From CAJXOW01 sp964421495 (lineage in GTDB: Bacteria > Bacteroidota > Rhodothermia > Balneolales > Balneolaceae), in assembly GCA_964421495.1 (NCBI GenBank), contig CAYQXO010000035.1:1-21836 (forward strand): a stretch of DNA of 21,836 nt. Reading direction: 5' to 3'. Position 1 is the first letter of the stretch. The number at the start of each line of letters is the position of its first letter. Of this stretch, positions 15,642 to 21,836 are shown one piece after another. The translations under genes were made by a program, and so were the position numbers. Below the pieces are notes generated by a model. The model did not search any database and was not told the DNA's origin. It worked only from the letters and a program-made list of their open reading frames with translations.

Positions 15642-16772
15642 ATGGTGAGTACAACGTTTGACGAAACGGATCGAAAATGGATGCAGCGAGCGTTGGAATT
15701 GGCTGAAAAAGGAGCCGGTTATGTTTCGCCGAATCCAATGGTGGGATGCGTGATTGTGTCGGCGGATAATCGACTCCTGGGTGAAGGCTATCATGAACGG
15801 TACGGGGAAAATCATGCGGAAATCAACGCCCTCGAGTCGGTCAAAGACCGAAGCAATCTTATTGATGCCACCGTATATGTAACATTGGAGCCCTGTACGC
15901 ACGAGGGACAAACTCCGCCCTGTGCCGAGAAATTGGGTGATTTTCCCTTCAAGCGCGTTGTAGTGGCTATGAAGGATCCGAATCCGGAAGTGGACGGAAA
16001 AGGTATTCAATATCTGGAGGAACAGAATATCCAGGTTGATGTCGGTTTGATGGAGGAAGAGGCCCAAGAATTGAATGAGTTCTTTTTGCATCATATTACG
16101 TATCTGGAGCCTTTTGTGACGCTGAAGGTGGCTCAGACGGCCGATGGCTATATAGCGGCGCCCGACGGTGATGCCCGCTGGATTACCGGAGAGGCGGCCC
16201 GGGAGCGGGTGCATGAATGGAGAAGTGTATATGATGCAGTCATGGTTGGACGAAATACGGCAATGATTGACAACCCACGGTTGACCGTCCGACACGTTGA
16301 AGGTCGCCAGCCCCGTCGCATCGTTATTGACGGAAACTATGAATTGTCGGACGAGTTGAATCTTTTTTCGGATCAGTATGAAAATAAGACGATCGTCATC
16401 ACGCACAGCGAAGATAAACTCGGCGGAGAAGACGATCCGATGCTTAATATCCTGACTTCCGATTATTTTCGGGGCGAAACCATTTCGGTTCCCTCTTATG
16501 AAGGTCATTCCGATCTGAAAAAAGCGTTGAAGGAATTGTATAACCGGGGAATTACCTCGGTGCTGGTGGAAGGGGGGCAAGCCCTTTCCAGGGCTCTGCT
16601 TCGCCGCAACCTGGTTGACAAACTGGAATTGTTTATTGCTCCCAAACTTCTGGGAGGTGGAACCCGTTCAATCGTGGATCTGGATATCGAACACGTGGAT
16701 GAAGCGCTTCGACTCTATGATGCGAAATGGAGCCCGATTGGCGACGATATGCTGCTTTCGGCGTATCTATAA
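15642..16772 (+). CDS. ribD: Bifunctional diaminohydroxyphosphoribosylaminopyrimidine deaminase / 5-amino-6-(5-phosphoribosylamino)uracil reductase
   Basis: RibD carries out the second and third steps of riboflavin synthesis. The N-terminal deaminase (about 10-150) has the zinc site His58-Ala-Glu60 (NHAE) and Cys85/Cys94 in PCTHEGQTPPC. The C-terminal reductase (about 155-376) has TLKVAQTADGYIA, WITGEAARERVH, MVGRNTAMIDNPRLTVR, and the NADPH-binding VLVEGGQALSRALL. At 376 residues it is a complete bifunctional enzyme. AGGAG sits only 2 nt before the ATG; the second codon is GTG, which would have better spacing, so the true start may be one codon later. It is followed 40 nt later by ribE. ribBA and ribH are not in the window. 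Confidence 0.96.
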   Translation: MVSTTFDETDRKWMQRALELAEKGAGYVSPNPMVGCVIVSADNRLLGEGYHERYGENHAEINALESVKDRSNLIDATVYVTLEPCTHEGQTPPCAEKLGDFPFKRVVVAMKDPNPEVDGKGIQYLEEQNIQVDVGLMEEEAQELNEFFLHHITYLEPFVTLKVAQTADGYIAAPDGDARWITGEAARERVHEWRSVYDAVMVGRNTAMIDNPRLTVRHVEGRQPRRIVIDGNYELSDELNLFSDQYENKTIVITHSEDKLGGEDDPMLNILTSDYFRGETISVPSYEGHSDLKKALKELYNRGITSVLVEGGQALSRALLRRNLVDKLELFIAPKLLGGGTRSIVDLDIEHVDEALRLYDAKWSPIGDDMLLSAYL

Positions 16773-16812
16773 ATAAACTATACCTAATAAACTTCAAGCA
16801 GGATACAGAGCC

Positions 16813-17484
16813 ATGTTTACAGGATTGATTGAAGAGGTTGGGACGGTGGGCGCGTTGAAACGGGAAGAGGAAGCTCTCCGCCTTGAGATAAACGCTGCAT
16901 TTGCCGGCCAAACCCGGGTGGACCAGAGTATTTCTGTCAATGGAGTGTGTCTCACCGTGACCGGATGCAGTGAGGAATCTTTTGAGGTTCAGTGTGTGGG
17001 AGAGACCCTGCGAAAAACCTCGCTCGGTTCCCTGGAAAAGGGAGATTCGGTAAACCTGGAGCGCTCTATGCAATTGAAGGACGGCATTGAGGGTCACCTG
17101 GTGCAGGGACATGTCGATTGCGTGGGAACCGTTCGGGAGATCGCGGAAAAAGAAACGGACCGCCTGTATAAAATTGAATTTCCCCACGAATATACCGATC
17201 TGCTCGTATCCCGGGGAAGCATCGCAATTGACGGAATCAGCCTCACTGTTGCTCGTATGGATGAGAAGAACCGGTTTACCGTAGCTATCATCCCCTACAC
17301 GTTTGAGCATACGAATTTAAGTGAAAAAAAAGCGGGCGACCCGGTTCACCTCGAGTTTGATATGATCGGGAAATATGTGGTCGGGTATCTGCAAAATCGT
17401 CAAGCGAATTCCGCCGAGACGGATGAGGAAGAGGCGCCGCCAGACGATATCACGGCTTCCTGGTTAAAGAAACGCGGATACTGA
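16813..17484 (+). CDS. ribE: Riboflavin synthase, alpha chain
   Basis: The enzyme dismutates two molecules of 6,7-dimethyl-8-ribityllumazine to riboflavin and the RibD product. The 223 residues form the usual tandem of two lumazine-binding domains. The first opens with MFTGLIEEVG and carries SISVNGVCLTVTG and GHLVQGHVD. The second carries SIAIDGISLTVA and ends near DMIGKYVVGYL. A C-terminal tail of about 25 mostly acidic residues (ETDEEEAPPDD) is typical of Bacteroidota members. It probably shares a transcript with ribD. The stop TGA at 17482-17484 is the first three bases of the left arm of a large inverted repeat. Confidence 0.96.
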   Translation: MFTGLIEEVGTVGALKREEEALRLEINAAFAGQTRVDQSISVNGVCLTVTGCSEESFEVQCVGETLRKTSLGSLEKGDSVNLERSMQLKDGIEGHLVQGHVDCVGTVREIAEKETDRLYKIEFPHEYTDLLVSRGSIAIDGISLTVARMDEKNRFTVAIIPYTFEHTNLSEKKAGDPVHLEFDMIGKYVVGYLQNRQANSAETDEEEAPPDDITASWLKKRGY

Positions 17485-17642
17485 AAATCGGGGCGGACAG
17501 GCCGTGCGGAGAACTAAAAATTTTTCGAACGGTTCCTGGTAAACGGCGAGGAAGCATGAATTTACTGGCACTTGAAGGGGGAAAGCAAAGCCGTTGGAAA
17601 AAAATTTTCAATCGAAGAACGGCCTGTCCGCCCCGATTTTCA
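17482..17642. repeat. 161-nt two-tier imperfect palindrome between converging ribE and lptD
   Basis: A perfect 24-bp inverted repeat, TGAAAATCGGGGCGGACAGG plus CCGT at 17482-17505, pairs with its reverse complement at 17619-17642. Inside it, after unpaired stretches of 8-9 nt, 17515-17532 pairs imperfectly with 17591-17610 (AAAATTTTT and AACGG kept on both sides). The 58-nt tip carries a TTCCT/AGGAA mini-stem (17533-17553). As RNA it would be a very long hairpin, read from either strand, placed where both converging transcripts end. The left arm includes the ribE stop codon, and the right arm ends 28 nt beyond the lptD stop. Read-out could be a bidirectional terminator or mRNA-end structure, or a MITE/REP-like element. 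No target-site duplication is visible. Confidence 0.85.
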
Positions 17643-17669
17643 AGGCCTGCTCGTAATAAGTATGACGCC

Positions 17670-20432
17670 CTATCGTCGACGCCCCCCGCGTCCAAGCTCG
17701 CCGGAACTCCGCTCGAGGTTTTTCAGGAACGGCAGTTTCTGGAAAAGGCTCTGAAGCTGGTTGTTGTTGATCCGAAGGCTGAAGAGGTAGAATTGAAACT
17801 CGCCAAAGGGATTCATCTGAAAAGACAGATCCCACATGTGCAATTTTCGATTCAGAGAGAAACGACTGGGGGTAAGTTTGGTCTCAACAAAATCGTAACC
17901 CATGCTGGTGCTTATCTGCCATTTCGAGGTGAGGCGGAATCGAATATTATTCAGATTGAGTATGGCATTGGTCCGATTTTCTCCGAAGCTACTGTAATTC
18001 CAGGAATAAGAGAAGTTCAGAGAGAAAGACCAGGGGACATCGAAATTGGAAACCGGCTGGGAGTTGAATTGAGAAGATACAGGACGAAAGCCCGCTTGAT
18101 TAAAGGGATCATACCGGCGGGGGAAGTCATAGTGACTGGATGATGGTTGAGAGCGACCTTTGCTGGAGAACCGGGTTCCTATTCTCAAGCTGAAACGGGT
18201 AAGTTGGGCAAATCGATCGGATTCGCTGATCAGGAAACGATCCACCCGTTCGTTCTCATTATTTCGAGCATATAAATTGAAGGTGGCATTACCGCTGATG
18301 CTGAAGTCTCGTATATTTGTTCTGTAGGATAAATCGAGGTCGCTGAATTTAAGGCTGTCGGCGGCAAAGTTATACCCGATACGAGCATCCAGCTGATCTA
18401 TAAGTCGTATCGTATTTTCTTTCTTCTCGCCGGTCGAGTCCCTTTTAACCTGCCGGGCCTCAAAAGTATTGTCGATATTGAGGTTCACTCGTCTTTGCTC
18501 CCCGCTTCCGGGTCCGCCAACCACTCCGTTTTCAAAAATAGAGTAGCGACGGGTACGACCGGTAGAGTCGACTTGTACCTCGCGGTAATAGCCCCAGGTA
18601 TCCGTGCTGAAATCGGGCCGGTAGTTAAAACTGAGACTGGGTTCCAGGGTATGGCGGAAACTTTCGAGCGTGCCGATTTGTTGATTCCAGATTCCGAAGA
18701 TACGTGTATTGATACCGACATTCGTGTTGAATTCCCGTGCGGTGGTGAATCCTTCCACCCGGCGTTTTTCGTCTTGTTTTTCTTGCGGATTATAAAATCT
18801 GCGAATGGTGCTGGGATACCAGTATTCGGTAAGGTCTAAACCCGCACTGGTGTTGTAATGCTGACTGGAAAGCAGGTTGTTCATCGAAATGGATCCATTG
18901 TGCCGCATTCCCACTCGATAATGATCAATATTTCCGGTTGCTTCCCTGTATTTGGCAGGATCCAGCAGAGTTTCAAACCAGCTGTGTTGTGCTGAATCGC
19001 CGGCGGTGGGCTGGTAACTGAAGTCAGATTGTATACGATTACTGTAGTTGACACTCAGGTTTTCATACCACCGCGATTCATCTCCCGAAGTGGCTTCATT
19101 CTGGAAGGGAGAGAACGAATTTACATTGAAGGATATGTTGGGTGCCGAAAAGGTTGCCGTATTGTTATTAAAATCCTGGCTCTGGCTTCCCGACACATTG
19201 ATGCTGTAGTTGCCGGAGGGCGCATTGAATTTGTAGGAAAACCGGGATGTTGTACTCGTCTGTGCCCGGTCATCTATTTCATAGGAATTGCGGCGGTAAT
19301 AGTCGGCCGTACGAAGGTTGATGTTCGCTGAAACGCTGGCGTAGGGAGAAAAATCCTGGTTATGGTTCAGGGAGAGGCGTTTGTTGGTCGTGATACCGAA
19401 ACCCGGATCGGTTTTTTCCAGACCGCGCTCCCGCGAGTATCCGAGGGTAATACTGCCCGAAAAATCGTTGCGTTTGGCGTAGTCAAATTGGAGATCGCCG
19501 AGAAACGTACCGGACGTATAGATATTAAACTCGATTTGCCCCGTCAGGTAATCGTTGAAGTATTGAAACCATCCAAGATTCTGAAGGCCGATCCCCCGGC
19601 TGTCCTGGTTCTGAAAAGCGTAGGTCGGCTCAAGAATACCGGATTGCCGCTGTTCAATTTTGGCCGGTACGTAACCGAACGGAAAAACCGCGGGATAGGG
19701 TATATCCAGGAGATACAGACGGGCATTCGTGAAGAAGATCTCTTCCCGGTCGACAACTTTCATGCGGTCGGCTTTCAGATAATAATGGGGATGGGGCAGT
19801 TTGCAGGTTGAATAAATACCGTCTTCGATATAAACGACCTCCTCTTCCGCTTTTTTAACTCTGTTACCGGTTAACTTGCCCTCCTGAATACTGACCCGTG
19901 CCACGTCGAACCGTCCTTTTTCAGTTTCATAGTTAAATAGAATTTTGTTGCTGGTAATTTTTTGATCCTCCCGTTCCAATACGGGATGCGTAAGGGTGTC
20001 TTCCGGATTATCTGTTTGAGCCTGCACCCTGTTTTGATCCAGATTTAGTGCCACTTCCCCGGCTGTGAGTTTGCCGGCCTGGTGAGACACTTCAGCCGAT
20101 CCGTAGAGTCGGGCTTCACGTCCTCCCTCAAAATCAAATACGAGGGAGTCAGTGGCCTGGAATTGGATAGACTCGCCATCTCCCTGGGATGGTTCTTGTT
20201 GTTGTCCTTGAGTAGGTACTTCTGAAGGAGCGGCGGGGCTGCGGTCGGACGGGACGAGGGTATCTGCGCGGGTGGTATCCGTCTTTAGGGTGTCGGGACG
20301 ATTAGCAGGTTGGAGGCGGTCTGTGGTGTCAGGGCGATTTGTGTTCTGCGCGTAAACCGAGGTATTGAAGGATAACAACACAAGCCAGCAGAAGGCAATT
20401 CCTGATATGGTTCTGCTGACATAATGAAGCAT
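17670..20432 (-). CDS. lptD: LptD-like outer-membrane LPS assembly protein
   Basis: The 920-residue predicted outer-membrane protein has a signal peptide (cleavage near VYAQ, residue 29), then a low-complexity Pro/Thr/Asp/Gln linker to about residue 88. An OstA/LptA-like beta-jellyroll follows (about 90-215, around LYGSAEVSHQAGKLTAGEV), then the LptD barrel junction with YSTCKLPHPHYYLKADRMKV and YPAVFPFGYVP. A large beta-barrel rich in alternating aromatic strands fills the rest. LptD inserts lipopolysaccharide into the outer leaflet; the Bacteroidota homologues are distant from E. coli LptD and their disulfide pattern is not kept. The C-terminus ends in a basic GRGGRRR tail. It lies 30 nt after the ROK kinase gene and converges on ribE. 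Confidence 0.87.
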   Translation of the reverse strand: MLHYVSRTISGIAFCWLVLLSFNTSVYAQNTNRPDTTDRLQPANRPDTLKTDTTRADTLVPSDRSPAAPSEVPTQGQQQEPSQGDGESIQFQATDSLVFDFEGGREARLYGSAEVSHQAGKLTAGEVALNLDQNRVQAQTDNPEDTLTHPVLEREDQKITSNKILFNYETEKGRFDVARVSIQEGKLTGNRVKKAEEEVVYIEDGIYSTCKLPHPHYYLKADRMKVVDREEIFFTNARLYLLDIPYPAVFPFGYVPAKIEQRQSGILEPTYAFQNQDSRGIGLQNLGWFQYFNDYLTGQIEFNIYTSGTFLGDLQFDYAKRNDFSGSITLGYSRERGLEKTDPGFGITTNKRLSLNHNQDFSPYASVSANINLRTADYYRRNSYEIDDRAQTSTTSRFSYKFNAPSGNYSINVSGSQSQDFNNNTATFSAPNISFNVNSFSPFQNEATSGDESRWYENLSVNYSNRIQSDFSYQPTAGDSAQHSWFETLLDPAKYREATGNIDHYRVGMRHNGSISMNNLLSSQHYNTSAGLDLTEYWYPSTIRRFYNPQEKQDEKRRVEGFTTAREFNTNVGINTRIFGIWNQQIGTLESFRHTLEPSLSFNYRPDFSTDTWGYYREVQVDSTGRTRRYSIFENGVVGGPGSGEQRRVNLNIDNTFEARQVKRDSTGEKKENTIRLIDQLDARIGYNFAADSLKFSDLDLSYRTNIRDFSISGNATFNLYARNNENERVDRFLISESDRFAQLTRFSLRIGTRFSSKGRSQPSSSHYDFPRRYDPFNQAGFRPVSSQFNSQPVSNFDVPWSFSLNFSYSWNYSSFGENRTNAILNLNNIRFRLTSKWQISTSMGYDFVETKLTPSRFSLNRKLHMWDLSFQMNPFGEFQFYLFSLRINNNQLQSLFQKLPFLKNLERSSGELGRGGRRR

Positions 20433-20462
20433 AAATTATTATTCACCCGGGTTGAGTACGGT

Positions 20463-21419
20463 CTAGGTTTTAACTTCTTGTCTGAATGCCAGGCTGGCGG
20501 CTCCTAGCAGGGCGGCTTTATTGCCCAGTGACTCATGGATAAGTTCAAAGCCGTCATGAAAAGTGGCCATCATATATTTGTAGGCTGTATTCCGCGCCGG
20601 TTCGAGAATCCAATCTCCCGCCTGCGAAACGCCTCCGCTGACAATAATCTTGCGTATATCCAGGACATGTATGTAGTTTACGATAGCATATCCCAGTTTT
20701 TCGCCGGAAGAGTATAAAATCTCCTGCGCTAATTCGTTCCCGTCGCACGCAGCTTCATATAGATCAATCGGCTCCAGTTCCTCGAAACGATGGATAAATT
20801 CCTGGTATAAGGGATTATCGGGGTCCTGACGAATCCGATCAGCAGCAAAACGACTCAGAAAGCGCTGACCGAGATAAGCCTCGATGCCTCCTCGCGTATT
20901 ACTGTTTGACAGGGGACCGTGATAATTAATGATGACATGTCCCAGCTCAGCGGCAGCACCGGTACTGCCGCGATATAATTCCCCGTTGAAAATAATACCG
21001 CCCCCGACCCCGGTACCCAGGGTGATCATGATAAAATCATCAAAGGCCGCTCCTTTTCCAAAGTGGTGGGATCCGAGAGCCGCCAGGTTGGCATCATTTT
21101 CAACAAGACAGTTAAATCCGGTTCGTTGATGTATTTCTTCACTTACGTTAACCTTTTCCCATCCAGGTAAATTGGGAGGATTCTGCACAAGGGTGCGGTC
21201 GAGCGAAATCATGCCCGGTGATCCCAGACCCACGCCAACGGGTTTTTCTTCGGCCTCTGCAGCAGCTAGCCGGACTGCCTCACTTAAACGTGAAAGTACA
21301 TGATCCCGTCCTTGTACGGCTTCCGTCTTTATCTTAAACCTCTTGATGATTCCTTTTTCATCATCAACCAAAGCCGATTTGATGTTAGTGCCGCCTAAAT
21401 CGATTCCTATTGCTAACAT
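20463..21419 (-). CDS. ROK-family sugar kinase, glucokinase-like
   Basis: The 318-residue protein probably phosphorylates a hexose. It has the ATP-binding IGIDLGGTNIK (4-14), GLGSPGM (64-70), catalytic Asp109 in VENDANLAA, the phosphate loop LGTGVGGG (134-141), and ELGH (158-161), with His161 at the zinc position. The following motif, normally CxCGxxGCxE, reads SNSNTRGGIE (171-180), so all three zinc-ligand cysteines are missing. There is no helix-turn-helix, so it is a kinase and not a repressor. The start is ATG 21419; an in-frame TTG two codons upstream is less likely. It may be co-transcribed with lptD, 30 nt downstream. Substrate cannot be told from sequence. Confidence 0.9.
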   Translation of the reverse strand: MLAIGIDLGGTNIKSALVDDEKGIIKRFKIKTEAVQGRDHVLSRLSEAVRLAAAEAEEKPVGVGLGSPGMISLDRTLVQNPPNLPGWEKVNVSEEIHQRTGFNCLVENDANLAALGSHHFGKGAAFDDFIMITLGTGVGGGIIFNGELYRGSTGAAAELGHVIINYHGPLSNSNTRGGIEAYLGQRFLSRFAADRIRQDPDNPLYQEFIHRFEELEPIDLYEAACDGNELAQEILYSSGEKLGYAIVNYIHVLDIRKIIVSGGVSQAGDWILEPARNTAYKYMMATFHDGFELIHESLGNKAALLGAASLAFRQEVKT

Positions 21420-21515
21420 GGACAATTGACTTAAAAAAGATTATGTGAAAGCCGTCAAAAAGCACTTATACATAATAATTTAATAAAAAGGGATGTAAAA
21501 GGAAGAATTGTCGTT

Positions 21516-21550
21516 CTAGCCCGGATTTCTCATCAAGAAATCCGGGCTAG
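21516..21550. terminator. Perfect 15-bp inverted repeat downstream of ftsB-like gene
   Basis: CTAGCCCGGATTTCT (21516-21530) and AGAAATCCGGGCTAG (21536-21550) form a perfect stem with loop CATCA. The structure lies 9 nt beyond the ftsB-like stop and about 96 nt upstream of the ROK start. The GC-rich lower stem suggests a terminator or mRNA 3'-end hairpin for ftsB. However, no T-tract follows directly on either strand; the minus strand continues AACGACAATTCTTCC. A protein-binding operator for the ROK gene is an alternative. Confidence 0.6.
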
Positions 21551-21559
21551 CAAGGTACA

Positions 21560-21835
21560 TCAGTCGTGGAGCTCCACTTTATATATCGTTTCCTCTTTTT
21601 TACGCATACCGTATTTTTCTCGGGCAATTCGTTTGAGCAATGTCGTATCGTTTTCCAATTCCTGTATATCTTGCTTGAGCTGTTCTGTTTCAGCTTCCAG
21701 TTGCTTGGTTTTGTGGATCAGTTCCTCTTTTTGCTGGCTGAGAGAGTAGCGCGTCCAGATGCTGTAGGTGTCGAAAAAAAGGATCCAGATAGCAAGAATA
21801 GCTCCCAAAAACAGGAAGAGGTAACTTTTTTTCAT
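21560..21835 (-). CDS. FtsB/DivIC-type septum formation initiator protein
   Basis: This small bitopic division protein has 91 residues: one transmembrane helix (about 5-21), a coiled coil (about 32-68) rich in Glu, Gln and Lys, and the C-terminal motif LKRIAREKYGMRKKEETIYKV characteristic of the FtsB/DivIC family. In E. coli FtsB joins FtsL and FtsQ to activate septal peptidoglycan synthesis. Family, length and architecture all agree. The ATG at 21835 is one base from the window edge, so the gene appears complete while its upstream context is unseen. In Bacteroidota this gene is often found near eno, which would lie outside the window. Confidence 0.88.
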   Translation of the reverse strand: MKKSYLFLFLGAILAIWILFFDTYSIWTRYSLSQQKEELIHKTKQLEAETEQLKQDIQELENDTTLLKRIAREKYGMRKKEETIYKVELHD

Positions 21836-21836
21836 C

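Noticed and set aside
17556..18143. 195-codon plus-strand ORF starting inside the palindrome, with GAGGAA just before its ATG
   Set aside because: Beyond 17670 it is exactly antisense to the well-supported lptD barrel, its protein resembles no family, and the front part is made of the palindrome. It is best explained as a shadow frame.

Overview
The window looks like an ordinary chromosomal stretch from a Gram-negative bacterium of the Bacteroidota / FCB group. A Balneolales-type (Balneolaceae) marine or saline lineage fits best, but this is inferred from gene content and protein style, not measured. The signs are a PorQ-like type IX secretion protein, a 920-residue LptD-like outer-membrane protein with a Pro/Thr/Asp-rich leader, a HAMP-less histidine kinase of the kind common in Bacteroidota, very acidic proteins such as trigger factor, and non-ATG starts with weak or absent Shine-Dalgarno sequences. 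No phage, insertion sequence, CRISPR array or resistance cassette is visible.

Layout, left to right. (1) 174-257: a type II tRNA-Leu(UAG). (2) 439-3830, + strand: the proteostasis cluster tig-clpP-clpX. (3) 3919-5226 (+): a membrane histidine kinase that converges on an ECF sigma factor (5251-5829, - strand); the sigma factor has a near-consensus promoter. (4) 6200-10767 (- strand): a run of six genes read right to left: porQ-like, a 63-residue small membrane ORF, aroC, a TPR protein, a LysM/RlpA-like secreted protein and a CPBP-family membrane protein. Spacing is tight, with ATGA-type overlaps at the distal end. (5) 10968-13410 (+), divergent from group 4: mlaE-mlaF-mlaD, the inner-membrane core of an MCE lipid transporter, followed by a PpiD/SurA-like periplasmic chaperone (13579-15351) that ends in a textbook intrinsic terminator. 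(6) 15642-17484 (+): ribD and ribE for riboflavin synthesis. (7) 17670-21835 (- strand): an LptD-like protein, a ROK sugar kinase and a FtsB/DivIC-type division protein.

Functionally the window joins cytoplasmic protein quality control (Tig/ClpXP), cell-envelope upkeep (Mla, PpiD, LptD, PorQ, RlpA-like, FtsB) and core biosynthesis (AroC, RibD, RibE). I do not see a new multi-gene system.

The observations most worth a second look are small-scale: a 161-nt two-tier palindrome between the converging ribE and lptD genes whose left arm supplies the ribE stop codon; a ClpP whose expected catalytic Asp is Asn; a ROK kinase in which all three zinc-site cysteines are replaced; a perfect 15-bp inverted repeat beside ftsB; and a small membrane ORF between porQ and aroC.
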